Positions 1-12,518 of a stretch of 64,000 nt of DNA are shown in pieces. This stretch comes from Cliona cf. orientalis (taxonomy: Eukaryota; Porifera; Demospongiae; Clionaida; Clionaidae): assembly GCA_963930775.1 (NCBI GenBank), contig OZ005691.1, positions 124,001 through 188,000 of the forward strand, given 5' to 3'. Within the stretch, counting starts at the first letter, position 1. Every line of letters starts with the position of its first letter. Position numbers and translations under genes: made by a program. A model generated the notes under the pieces. The model made no database searches, had not been told where the DNA came from, and was given only the letters and a program-made list of their open reading frames with translations.

Positions 1-430
1 AAGACTCGGGATTCAACGGAATAACTGCTCTAGTACTTACCTACTTCTGGACCAAGCGCTGTAGCGCTGTTTTGATCGTTACAGATTTGCCCCGAATTCA
101 AATTCAGGCCTCGTACTAAGTCCCCCCCCCCCCCCCCCAAAAACATCAAACAAAACCCGTGGGGCATTACCGGTAAGCATGTTGTGACGTCATGCAACTT
201 CACGCCAAATATAGAGTAAGTTGTGGTGCCTACTGTATCGGATCACGAGACTAAACTGTAATGTGGCAACAGTTAAAGGTTATGGTACAAGTATTAGCGA
301 TTTATACGATTTATACTACGAGTGCGAAGCACCAGTAGTATAAACCGCTAATGCCACAATCCACAGCAGAACCTGCTAGAGAGATTCTTGGATAGTTTTC
401 CAAGGGCCTTTAGAGTGGTACCTTCTGCAG
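1..430. other. Left flank of the tandem array, no gene seen
   Basis: No coding exon is recognisable here. There is a poly-C run at about 121-138. A short inverted repeat around 297-350 pairs a TTTATAC stretch with its complement across a GAGTGCGAAGCACC core. The sequence joins the first array unit near position 431. Confidence 0.5.
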
Positions 431-3400
431 ATTCACCATTTCGAGCTGGGCGGAATACAGCAACGCAAACAATCGTGCGATCGATCGATTGGCCACGCCC
501 CTTATGTCGCGTGTGCATGCATGTGAATTACTCTATCTTGTGTGCAAGCATGTGCATGTGTATGGTGCTAAATGTGATATTATATAAAATTTGTTGCTCC
601 ACAGCTTTTTAGGCATACACAGTGGCGAGGGAGGTGAGGCTGGTCCTTCCTGCTCCTGCTGAGTTTCCAAGTGTAAGTATGTTCAACCTACCATATTTTG
701 TGTGTGTGCAGGGTTTTCCTTGGAAAGTATTATCAACCATTAGATGTGTGGTACAGGTACAAGCCTATAGCTAGTGGTGATTGACTTGTAAAGTGGTTGC
801 TATGAACAACTTGGCCTACTCTGGTGAACTGCCATCTTAAACTTTTATGAGGATTTAAAATAGGAGCAGCTGCCGCTGCACCAGTGTCACATGCAATGCA
901 TGTGCATGGTCGTCGCCATGAAAATCCCATGAAATCTTTATTGATCATAGATCATAGATTTAATAAAAACCTATGCTTTTCATTTTCATGGATATTTCAT
1001 ATCCCATGAAATTATTTCGTGGCATTCATATGTTATATAATCCCATGAAATAAATTTTCACAACCTTTATACTATTTCATGGGTATTAAACCAACGGAGA
1101 ATTTGATAAGTATTGATAGTTAATTTGGTGGATGGGTGGGTGGGTAAACTTGCTGATGAAGTGCCCGGCCTATCGCTGACAAGCGGTTGTGGCGTTGGTC
1201 CCACGGTTTGTGTTTCCATCTCTGCTTCTTACGCTCTCTCCAATTTTGTGACTATGATCGATCTTGCGCGCGCATCAGTATTAAGGTTGGACTTGCGCCC
1301 GCCGGCGCCCATCTTTCTCCCACCTTTTGTACTGCACATGCTTAATGCTTGCCGACCCTGATGATGTAACCTTATTCACCAACGCATGAGCACCATTTCG
1401 AGCTGGGCGAAATACAGCAACGCAAACAATCGTGCGATCGATCGATTGGCCACGCCCCTTATGTCGCATGTGCACGCATGTGTATATTCTATCTTGTGTG
1501 CAAGCATGTGCATGTGTATGGTGCTAAATGTGATATTATATAAAATTTGTTGCTCCACAGCTTTTCAGGCTTTCGAAGTGGCGAGGGAGGTGAGGCAACA
1601 ACGCTTCCCACCTGGCCCTGGACCTCCCTGCTCCTGCTGAGTTTCCAAGTGTAAGTATGTTCAACCTACCATATTTTGTGTGTGTGCAGGGTTTTCCTTG
1701 GAAAGTGTTATCAACCATTAGATGTGTGGTACAGGTACAAGCCTATAGCTAGTGGTGATTGACTTGTGAAGTGGTTGCTATGAACAACTTGGCCTACTCT
1801 GGTGAACTGCCATCTTAAACTTTTATGAGGATTTAAAATAGGAGCAGCTGCCGCTGCACCAGTGTCACATGCAATTCATGTGCATGGTCGTCGCCATGAA
1901 AATCCCATGAAATCTTTATTGATCATAGATCATAGATTTAATAAAAACCTATGATTTTCATTTTTATGGATATTTCATATCCCATGAAATTATTTCGTGG
2001 CATTCATATGTTATATAATCCCATGAAATAAATTTTCACAACCTTTATACTATTTCATGGGTATTAAACCAACAGAGAATTTGATAAGTATTGATAGTTA
2101 ATTGGGTGAATTGGTGGGTGGGTAAACTTGCTGATGAAGTGCCCGGCCTATCGCTGACAAGCGGTTGTGGCGTTGGTCCCACGGTTTGTGTTTCCATCTC
2201 TGCTTCTTACGCTCTTGCTTCTTCTCTCCAATTTTGTGACTATGATCGATCTTGCGCGCGCATCAGTATTAAGGTTGGACTTGCGCCCGCCGGCGCCCAT
2301 CTTTCTCCCACCTTTTGTACTGCACATGCTTAATTCTTGCCGACCCTGATGATGTAACCTTATTCACCAACGCATGAGCACCATTTCGAGCTGGGCGAAA
2401 TACAGCAACGCAAACAATCGTGCGATCGATCGATTGGCCACGCCCCTTATGTCGCGTGTTCACGCATGTGTATATTCTATCTTGTGTGCAAGCATGTGCA
2501 TGTGTATGGTGCTAAATGTGATATTATATAAAATTTGTTGCTCCACAGCTTTTCAGGCTTACGCAGTGGCGAGGGAGGTGAGGCAACAACGCTTCCCACC
2601 TGGCCCTGGACCTTTTCTGCTCCAGCTGAGTTTCCAAGTGTAAGTATGTTCAACCTACCATATTTTGTGTATGTGCAGGGTTTTCCTTAGAAAGTATTAT
2701 CAACCATTAGATGTGTGGTACACGTACAAGCCTATAGCTAGTGGTGATTGACTTGTAAAGTGGTTGCTATGAACAACTTGGCCTACTCTGGTGAACTGCC
2801 ATCTTAAACTTTTATGAGGATTTAAAATAGGAGCAGCTGCCGCTGCACCAGTGTCACATGCAATGCATGTGCATGGTCGTTGCCATGAAAATCCCATGAA
2901 ATCTTTATTGATCATAGATCATAGATTTAATAAAAACCTATGATTTTCATTTTTATGGATATTTGATATCCCATGAAATTATTTCGTGGCATTCATATGT
3001 CATATAATCCCATGAAATAAATTTTCACAACCTTTATACTATTTCATGGGTATTAAACCAACGGAGAATTTGATAAGTATTGATAGTTAATTTGGTGGAT
3101 GGGTGGGTGGGTAAACTTGCTGATGAAGTGCCCGGCCTATCGCTGACAAGCGGTTGTGGCGTTGGTCCCACGATTTGTGTTTCCATCTCTGCTTCTTACG
3201 CTCTTGCTTCTTCTCTCCAATTTTGTGACTATGATCGATCTTGCGCGCGCATCAGTATTAAGGTTGGACTTGCGCCCGCCGGCGCCCATCTTTCTCCCAC
3301 CTTTTGTACTGCACATGCTTAATGCTTGCCGACCCTGATGATGTAACCTTATCAACCAACGCATGAGCACCATTTCGAGCTGGGCGAAATACAGCAACGC

Positions 3401-6400
3401 AAACAATCGTGCGATCGATCGATTCGCCACGCCCCTTATGTCGCGTGTGCACGCATGTGTATATTCTATCTTGTGTGCAAGCATGTGCATGTGTATGGTG
3501 CTAAATGTGATATTATATAAAATTTGTTGCTCCACAGCTTTTCAGGCTTACGCAGTGGCGAGGGAGGTGAGGCAACAACGCTTCCCACCTGGCCCTGGAC
3601 CTTTCCTGCTCCTGCTGAGCTTCCAAGTGTAAGTATGTTCAACCCACCATATTTTGTGTGTGTGCAGGGTTTTCCTTGGAAAGTATTATCAACCATTAGA
3701 TGTGTGGTACAGGTACAAGCCTATAGCTAGTGGTGATTGACTTGTAAAGTGGTTGCTATGAACAACTTGGCCTACTCTGGTGAACTGCCATCTTAAACTT
3801 TTATGAGGATTTAAAATAGGAGCAGCTGCCGCTGCACCAGTGTCACATGCAATGCATGTGCATGGTCGTCGCCATGAAAATCCCATGAAATCTTTATTGA
3901 TCATAGATCATAGATTTAATAAAAACCTATGATTTTCATTTTCATGGATATTTCATATCCCATGAAATTATTTCGTGGCATTCATATGTTATATAATCCC
4001 ATGAAATAAATTTTCACAACCTTTATACTATTTCATGGGTATTAAACCAACGGAGAATTTGATAAGTATTGATAGTTAATTTGGTGGATGGGTGGGTGGG
4101 TAAACTTGCTGATGAAGTGCCCGGCCTATCGCTGACAAGCGGTTGTGGCGTTGGTCCCACGATTTGTGTTTCCATCTCTGCTTCTTACGCTCTTGCTTCT
4201 TCTCTCCAATTTTGTGACTATGATCGATCTTGCGCGCGCATCAGTATTAAGGTTGGACTTGCGCCCGCCGGCGCCCATCTTTCTCCCACCTTTTGTACTG
4301 CACATGCTTAATGCTTGCCGACCCTGATGATGTAACCTTATCAACCAACGCATGAGCACCATTTCGAGCTGGGCGAAATACAGCAACGCAAACAATCGTG
4401 CGATCGATCGATTCGCCACGCCCCTTATGTCGCATGTGCACGCATGTGTATATTCTATCTTGTGTGCAAGCATGTGCATGTGTATGGTGCTAAATGTGAT
4501 ATTATATAAAATTTGTTGCTCCACAGCTTTTCAGGCTTACGCAGTGGCGAGGGAGGTGAGGCAACAACGCTTCCCACCTGGCCCTGGACCTTTCCTGCTC
4601 CTGCTGAGCTTCCAAGTGTAAGTATGTTCAACCCACCATATTTTGTGTGTGTGCAGGGTTTTCCTTGGAAAGTATTATCAACCATTAGATGTGTGGTACA
4701 GGTACAAGCCTATAGCTAGTGGTGATTGACTTGTAAAGTGGTTGCTATGAACAACTTGGCCTACTCTGGTGAACTGCCATCTTAAACTTTTATGAGGATT
4801 TAAAATAGGAGCAGCTACCGCTGCACCAGTGTCACATGCAATGCATGTGCATCTTTGTCGCCATGAAAATCCCATGAAATCTTTATTGATCATAGATTTA
4901 ATAAAAACCTATGATTTTCATTTTCATGGATATTTCATATCCCATGAAATTATTTCTTGGCATTCATATGTTATATAATCCCATGAAATAAATTTTCACA
5001 ACCTTTATACTATTTCATGGGTATTAAACCAACGGAGAATTTGATAAGTATTGATAGTTAATTTGGTGGATGGGTGGGTGGGTAAACTTGCTGATGAAGT
5101 GCCCGGCCTATCGCTGACAAGCGGTTGTGGCGTTGGTCCCACGATTTGTGTTTCCATCTCTGCTTCTTACGCTCTTGCTTCTTCTCTCCAATTTTGTGAC
5201 TATGATCGATCTTGCGCGCGCATCAGTATTAAGGTTGGACTTGCGCCCGCCGGCGCCCATCTTTCTCCCACCTTTTGTACTGCACATGCTTAATGCTTGC
5301 CGACCCTGATGATGTAACCTTATCAACCAACGCATGAGCACCATTTCGAGCTGGGCGAAATACAGCAACGCAAACAATCGTGCGATCGATCGATTCGCCA
5401 CGCCCCTTATGTCGCGTGTGCACGCATGTGTATATTCTATCTTGTGTGCAAGCATGTGCATGTGTATGGTGCTAAATGTGATATTATATAAAATTTGTTG
5501 CTCCACAGCTTTTCAGGCTTACGCAGTGGCGAGGGAGGTGAGGCAACAACGCTTCCCACCTGGCCCTGGACCTTTCCTGCTCCTGCTGAGCTTCCAAGTG
5601 TAAGTATGTTCAACCCACCATATTTTGTGTGTGTGCAGGGTTTTCCTTGGAAAGTATTATCAACCATTAGATGTGTGGTACAGGTACAAGCCTATAGCTA
5701 GTGGTGATTGACTTGTAAAGTGGTTGCTATGAACAACTTGGCCTACTCTGGTGAACTGCCATCTTAAACTTTTATGAGGATTTAAAATAGGAGCAGCTGC
5801 CGCTGCACCAGTGTCACATGCAATGCATGTGCATGGTCGTCGCCATGAAAATCCCATGAAATCTTTATTGATCATAGATCATAGATTTAATAAAAACCTA
5901 TGATTTTCATTTTCATGGATATTTCATATCCCATGAAATTATTTCGTGGCATTCATATGTTATATAATCCCATGAAATAAATTTTCACAACCTTTATACT
6001 ATTTCATGGGTATTAAACCAACGGAGAATTTGATAAGTATTGATAGTTAATTTGGTGGAAGGGTGGGTGGGTAAACTTGCTGATGAAGTGCCCGGCCTAT
6101 CGCTGACAAGCGGTTGTGGCGTTGGTCCCACGATTTGTGTTTCCATCTCTGCTTCTTACGCTCTTGCTTCTTCTCTCCAATTTTGTGACTATGATCGATC
6201 TTGCGCGCGCATCAGTATTAAGGTTGGACTTGCGCCCGCCGGCGCCCATCTTTCTCCCACCTTTTGTACTGCACATGCTTAATGCTTGCCGACCCTGATG
6301 ATGTAACCTTATCAACCAACGCATGAGCACCATTTCGAGCTGGGCGAAATACAGCAACGCAAACAATCGTGCGATCAATCGATTGGCCACGCCCCTTATG

Positions 6401-9291
6401 TCGCGTGTGCACGCATGTGTATATTCTATCTTGTGTGCAAGCATGTGCATGTGTATGGTGCTAAATGTGATATTATATAAAATTTGTTGCTCCACAGCTT
6501 TTCAGTCATACACAGTGGCGAGGGAGGTGAGGCAACAACGCTTCCCACCTGGCCCTGGACCTTTCCTGCTCCTGCTGAGTTTTCCATGTGTAAGTATGTT
6601 CAACCTACCATATTTTGTGTGTGTGCAGGGTTTTCCTTGGAAAGTATTATCAACCATTAGATGTGTGGTACAGGTACAAGCCTATAGCTAGTGGTGATTG
6701 ACTTGTAAAGTGGTTGCTATGAACAACTTGGCCTACTCTGGTGAACTGCCATCTTAAACTTTTATGAGGATTTAAAATAGGAGCAGCTGCCGCTGCACCA
6801 GTGTCACATGCAATGCATGTGCATGGTCGTCGCCATGAAAATCCCATGAAATCTTTATTGATCATAGATCATAGATTTAATAAAAACCTATGCTTTTCAT
6901 TTTCATGGATATTTCATATCCCATGAAATTATTTTGTGGCATTCATATGTTATATAATCCCATGAAATAAATTTTCACAACCTTTATACTATTTCATGGG
7001 TATTAAACCAACGGAGAATTTGATAAGTATTGATAGTTAATTTGGTGGAAGGGTGGGTGGGTAAACTTGCTGATGAAGTGCCCGGCCTATCGCTGACAAG
7101 CGGTTGTGGCGTTGGTCCCACGATTTGTGTTTCCATCTCTGCTTCTTACGCTCTTGCTTCTTCTCTCCAATTTTGTGACTATGATCGATCTTGCGCGCGC
7201 ATCAGTATTAAGGTTGGACTTGCGCCCGCCGGCGCCCATCTTTCTCCCACCTTTTGTACTGCACATGCTTAATGCTTGCCGACCCTGATGATGTAACCTT
7301 ATCAACCAACGCATGAGCACCATTTCGAGCTGGGCGAAATACAGCAACGCAAACAATCGTGCGATCGATCGATTCGCCACGCCCCTTATGTCGCGTGTGC
7401 ACGCATGTGTATATTCTATCTTGTGTGCAAGCATGTGCATGTGTATGGTGCTAAATGTGATATTATATAAAATTTGTTGCTCCACAGCTTTTCAGGCTTA
7501 CGCAGTGGCGAGGGAGGTGAGGCAACAACGCTTCCCACCTGGCCCTGGACCTTTCCTGCTCCTGCTGAGCTTCCAAGTGTAAGTATGTTCAACCCACCAT
7601 ATTTTGTGTGTGTGCAGGGTTTTCCTTGGAAAGTATTATCAACCATTAGATGTGTGGTACAGGTACAAGCCTATAGCTAGTGGTGATTGACTTGTAAAGT
7701 GGTTGCTATGAACAACTTGGCCTACTCTGGTGAACTGCCATCTTAAACTTTTATGAGGATTTAAAATAGGAGCAGCTGCCGCTGCACCAGTGTCACATGC
7801 AATGCATGTGCATGGTCGTCGCCATGAAAATCCCATGAAATCTTTATTGATCATAGATCATAGATTTAATAAAAACCTATGATTTTCATTTTCATGGATA
7901 TTTCATATCCCATGAAATTATTTCGTGGCATTCATATGTTATATAATCCCATGAAATAAATTTTCACAACCTTTATACTATTTCATGGGTATTAAACCAA
8001 CGGAGAATTTGATAAGTATTGATAGTTAATTTGGTGGAAGGGTGGGTGGGTAAACTTGCTGATGAAGTGCCCGGCCTATCGCTGACAAGCGGTTGTGGCG
8101 TTGGTCCCACGGTTTGTGTTTCCATCTCTGCTTCTTACGCTCTTGCTTCTTCTCTCCAATTTTGTGACTATGATCGATCTTGCGCGCGCATCAGTATTAA
8201 GGTTGGACTTGCGCCCGCCGGCGCCCATCTTTCTCCCACCTTTTGTACTGCACATGCTTAATGCTTGCCGACCCTGATGATGTAACCTTATCAACCAACG
8301 CATGAGCACCATTTCGAGCTGGGCGAAATACAGCAACGCAAACAATCGTGCGATCAATCGATTGGCCACGCCCCTTATGTCGCGTGTGCACGCATGTGTA
8401 TATTCTATCTTGTGTGCAAGCATGTGCATGTGTATGGTGCTAAATGTGATATTATATAAAATTTGTTGCTCCACAGCTTTTCAGTCATACACAGTGGCGA
8501 GGGAGGTGAGGCAACAACGCTTCCCACCTGGCCCTGGACCTTTCCTGCTCCTGCTGAGTTTTCCATGTGTAAGTATGTTCAACCTACCATATTTTGTGTG
8601 TGTGCAGGGTTTTCCTTGGAAAGTATTATCAACCATTAGATGTGTGGTACAGGTACAAGCCTATAGCTAGTGGTGATTGACTTGTAAAGTGGTTGCTATG
8701 AACAACTTGGCCTACTCTGGTGAACTGCCATCTTAAACTTTTATGAGGATTTAAAATAGGAGCAGCTGCCGCTGCACCAGTGTCACATGCAATGCATGTG
8801 CATGGTCGTCGCCATGAAAATCCCATGAAATCTTTATTGATCATAGATCATAGATTTAATAAAAACCTATGCTTTTCATTTTCATGGATATTTCATATCC
8901 CATGAAATTATTTCGTGGCATTCATATGTTATATAATCCCATGAAATAAATTTTCACAACCTTTATACTATTTCATGGGTATTAAACCAACGGAGAATTT
9001 GATAAGTATTGATAGTTAATTTGGTGGATGGGTGGGTGGGTAAACTTGCTGATGAAGTGCCCGGCCTATCGCTGACAAGCGGTAGTGGCGTTGGTCCTAC
9101 GGTTTGTGTTTCCATCTCTGCTTCTTACGCTCTTGCTTCTTCTCTCCTATTTTGTGACTATGATCGATCATGCGCGCGCATCAGTATTAAGGTTGGACTT
9201 GCGCCCGACGGCGCCCATCGTTCTCCCACCTTTTGTACTGCTCATACTTAATGCATGCCGACCCTGATAATGTAACCTTATTCACCAACGC
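431..9291. repeat. Tandem array of nine ~0.99 kb units
   Basis: Nine head-to-tail units begin near 431, 1389, 2377, 3366, 4355, 5337, 6326, 7316 and 8305, each opening with the motif CACCATTTCGAGCTGGGC. Most units are 982-990 bp. The first is about 958 bp and lacks a short GC-rich piece (GAGGCAACAACGCTTCCCACC and neighbours). By eye, central units differ at only a few positions, whereas the outer parts of units 1 and 9 differ more. Every unit carries the same landmarks: a TATATAAAA box, a GTAAGTATG donor-like site followed by a TGTGTGTGCAG acceptor-like site, a GATCGATCGATT block, and a block of CCCATGAAAT / ATTTCATGGG motifs. The open frames in the units change by amino-acid replacement between copies, so there is no sign of protein-level constraint. 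I do not recognise the unit; satellite-like or non-coding RNA roles are both possible. Confidence 0.95.
3871..4039. repeat. CATGAAA inverted-motif block within each array unit (unit 4 shown)
   Basis: This block carries the 9-10 bp motif CCCATGAAAT several times in direct orientation and ATTTCATGGG in the inverse. The two outermost copies face each other like short terminal inverted repeats. An equivalent block sits at the same place in every array unit. It could be an old miniature element captured before the unit was amplified. Confidence 0.6.
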
Positions 9292-11021
9292 ATTCTGCGC
9301 ATGCCCATTAATACAACAGTAGGCCTTGGAAGTTAGCCTCGTTTAAATGCAACATTTAAACGTCATTAGGTCTATCTCAGGTGTGTAGACAATTTATACC
9401 ACTGAAGCCATAAAGATAAAGGCACACCTGTGCAATAAGTTGCTAGTTGATAGGTCGTGGTCCCTCTAGGACATTGGGGGGGGGGGGGTATAGATGATAA
9501 AGCAAGTGTAAAATATAATTGCAGGGTTTATTTTTTAATTTTGCTCAAAGAGGCTAACACATAGTAACAAACTTCAAGGAGGGGCAAATGTAAATCCAAG
9601 AAGAGGGGGGTGCAATCCCATAGTAAGTATAGAGAAAGCCATTTTCCTAATGTGAGGGAGCAATCAATCCCAAGTGGGTAGAAAGCACCCTGATGTATGC
9701 CTAGATTATAGCACTCTTTGATGGTCACTATCATATTATTAGGTTCATAATGCTTGTAAGCATGTATTTGTTATTAAGTAATTAGTCTGTATGGTTGTAA
9801 ATTGCAATTACGCGCATAGCAACGCGAACTCGTTAGCTAGCGACCTCACTGGTTGCTATATATACTCCAGCAGTATTTTGCCATAGAAGGCAGTAAAAAC
9901 CGTCTTAAAATAGCAAACAGTCTCCTGATTCAACCAAGATCTAGTATTTTTACAATGGTCATGTTTGACAGCCATTAGTGCACCTCCTGAAGTTTTAGCT
10001 TCTTCTCCACTTCCAGCAGATAGTTGAGGGCCTAACAAATCCAGACATACCATGAATCACTTGACACTGACTTATTTTTTTACATGTAGATATCAAGGTC
10101 CAAAAAATCATCAATAATCGCTGGCAACAAGCTAATCTACAGCATCATGAGACACCAAAGGAGTTCCCTGAGGCTTAGTAAAGGATAAACTTTTCTTTAG
10201 CCGGGGCTAACACTGTCCTACCGAGTGTGTGCAAATGTATGATAGTACTTGAATATACAATGTTATATGCGTGGTATACAAAATGTTTATCACTCATGCA
10301 TGAAAGAGTAAGAGGCACAGGGAGAAGGGAAGAGGATGGAGAGAGAGAGAGGGGAGAATAGAGAGAGAAAAGTAGCTAAAAGAGAAGGGAGAGATATACT
10401 CTTGCACGTTCACTGTACACAGCTTTATACAAGTACATGGTGTGTATAAACCCCACAAAATCCTCCCAAGAACTGCAATATATTATTTGAATGTTACTTG
10501 AGGCTGTTTTGTCAACTAACTTGCCCCTTTACAGTAGAAAGTACCTTCATTCTGGGCTTACCATTCACACGAACGGCCAAGAACCATAGCCAGAGCTTGT
10601 AAACTTCAATAATTTTCGATCAAGTAAAACACCAACTAAGTGTAAAGTCGTACTACAGCTTATAGGTAATTTCAGTCATAGCACAAGGCTACTCACAAAC
10701 TCGCTTGGGCAGGAAAACTTCATAAAAGCCAATATAGGCTGTCAAAGAGACCCATCACAAAAAGATTAGTTTGCGCGTGGAGCCATAACTCATGTAGGAA
10801 TGTTGTAGAAGAGTCAACCTTGGACCACTAAACTCAGCTTCAGCTGCTCCATCCCTCTATACTTTGGATACCCACGTGTTTTTAATGGTATTCACAGCAT
10901 ACCAGTGTAAAGTGCATAGAGTGGTTGCTAGGAAAGTGCATGCCTCGTTGCTATGGGTAGGAAAAAATTATGCGTAGGCGACTAAGTACCCAGAAGTGCC
11001 GTACATTGAAACATCCGTGGT
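9292..11021. other. Intergenic, no gene seen
   Basis: No supported gene. The stretch holds a short inverted repeat (GTTTAAATG / CATTTAAAC, about 9340-9362), a poly-G run at about 9476-9489, and a GA-rich patch at about 10320-10390. Short open frames here have no recognisable motif or splice context. Confidence 0.5.
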
Positions 11022-11117
11022 CAGAGGAGGTTGGACGCGTCATCAAACGTCATCAAAAAGTCACGTGCACAAACATGCAATGTACATATTTATATGTATA
11101 TATGAAACTTGGACCAC

Positions 11118-11626
11118 GTCCCCAGTAGCTGCATAGTGATAATGGTGCATATGGTAAAAGGTCGTCAATATAATGCGTACACGGTGCCACATGCCGGCAC
11201 CTCAATCGCAGAAATGGAATCTGAGACCGACTCGACCTCGACAGTAAAAAGTTTCGATGTAGGAACAAACTCGACACCTTCCGAACTTCAGATCAGTCGA
11301 TCGTGGCACGCTACTATGCGTGCTATATATAGCACAAGGTCGCCATGGGATTACGTAAGCCGTGAAGTTCGGCCAGTGGTACTTGTCAGAGGAAGCAGCT
11401 CGCAGCTTATAAGGTATTCACTAGATACAGGTATTAGATACTCTACATATCTACCGATTTTCAAGTCTCAGAAAGGCTCCAGCGAGGCCCTGAATTTTCT
11501 CATACTTACCTCATAGATTACCTAAGAGATTACCAGGTAATTACACCATAGGTTTCATCATAATTATGATGAAACCTATGGTGTAATTACCTCATAACCA
11601 CAGAAAAGTAAATTGCTACTGGGGAC
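11118..11626. mobile_element. Nested element with 12-bp terminal inverted repeats
   Basis: The ends GTCCCCAGTAGC (11118-11129) and GCTACTGGGGAC (11615-11626) are perfect inverted repeats. The element interrupts an older foldback element. It contains a 58-bp perfect palindrome and a 135-codon open frame with no recognised domain. It is probably a non-autonomous DNA transposon; the family is not known to me. Confidence 0.55.
11535..11592. repeat. 58-bp perfect palindrome
   Basis: Two 29-nt arms pair with no mismatch and no spacer. The centre is TTCATCATAATTATGATGAA, and symmetry stops exactly at 11535 and 11592. It could extrude as a cruciform or fold into a hairpin transcript. It lies inside the nested element at 11118-11626. 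Confidence 0.9.
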
Positions 11627-12100
11627 ATAATATGGCAGGTATCTATCGCGCACTCCTGGTAGCCCCGCAAAGGATGCCATGGGAAAGAACTCGATAAGCC
11701 TTGATAAACCAACCCATTCAACCCCAGCCAATCCAGCGTGTTACGCGGCTTTGTTGTTGGTCATAATCAATCAAAAGTCAGAATTTGAAGATGATTGAGG
11801 CTTCGTTTGCCTCTTCTCCCTCTCTGGACTTGAAATCAGGCCAAGAAAGTCTTTTGTGACTAAATCTGCGATCAAAACAAGTGGCAAATTTGGCTGGAAA
11901 ATATTAGGCCGTGATGATGCAATTATGAAGTATTGTGTCATAATTGAGAGAATTATGAAGCAATTTAGCAAAAAAAATGAGGTAATTCAGCGGGCTTGCA
12001 CAGAGCAGTGACGACCTTTTGCCGTATGCACGTTCTGATTAATCGGGTCAAGCCAAAAACGTTGGGCTAACTTTCATTACTTCCTATGTAGCAAATACTG

Positions 12101-12325
12101 TATAGCCGGAAATATTGGCGGAATTATATTTGGCAGTCGGACCCAAAATCGCTATTGCAAGAATATTGGTGGATTTAGATTTGGTGGTTCGGTATGGGAT
12201 TACCATACGTATACATGCAAGTAAGAAATTTTGGCGGATTTTAATTTGGCTGTCGTAGTATAGACCGCCAGACGGCCAAATTAGATTCCCCACCAAACTA
12301 AATTCCCCGCCAAACTTTCAGCTAT
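12101..12325 (-). mobile_element. MITE family A copy (TATAGCCGGAAA ends)
   Basis: The left end is TATAGCCGGAAATATTGGCG. The interior alternates TTTGGCGG-type and CCGCCAAA-type motifs, and the right end is a decayed version of the inverted terminus. The order of interior landmarks (GGACCCAAAATCGCTATTGC, then the AATTTTGGCGGATTT part) is reversed relative to the KIF15 intron copies at 41206 and 47281. Confidence 0.7.
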
Positions 12326-12518
12326 CAGTAGAAAAAAATTTGAATACGCTGTAAGTATGATGTAATTTGGCAGAAATTCAGAGTGCCTCCAGACTATATC
12401 AGACAACTACAAAAACTAATTGAGCGGATTTTTGATTAGGGTTGCTAATCATCTAATTCACCATCAGGAATTTTTTTATAAAGTGGGGCAAATTATTTTG
12501 CCTGGATCCCATCACTGA

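Larger units (their letters stand above)
11022..11884 (-). mobile_element. Foldback element copy, interrupted by a nested insertion
   Basis: The left end starts AGAGGAGGTTGGAC and runs on to the CACGTGCAC and ACATGCAATGTAC motifs. It matches, in inverse orientation, the right end of the element at 17624-18011. After an unrelated stretch the match resumes at ATGGCAGGTATC (about 11631) and fades near 11884. The interruption fits the nested element at 11118-11626. The far terminal repeat is not recognisable. Confidence 0.6.

Noticed and set aside
3115-3155. C/D-box-like pattern (TGATGA ... CTGA flanked by CTTG/CAAG) in each array unit
   Set aside because: Only about 16 nt separate the boxes, too short for a C/D snoRNA.
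3137-8474. A 132-codon minus-strand frame repeated in six array units, and shorter frames on the plus strand, as possible genes
   Set aside because: They recur only because the units are near-identical. Between units the changes replace residues (Arg/Cys, Ser/Leu) and other units interrupt the frame, so there is no sign of protein constraint or a known domain.
431-9291. CRISPR-like array
   Set aside because: Units are about 1 kb with no short repeat-spacer alternation, and the DNA is eukaryotic.
10920-10970. RFX X-box-like pair (GTTGCTAGGAAA, GTTGCTATGG)
   Set aside because: Only half-sites match and there is no gene start nearby.
11109-11516. 135-codon plus-strand frame as a first exon of the 12.5-kb gene
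   Set aside because: It lies inside a nested repeat element, has no clear donor joining the acceptor at 12573, and has no recognised motif.
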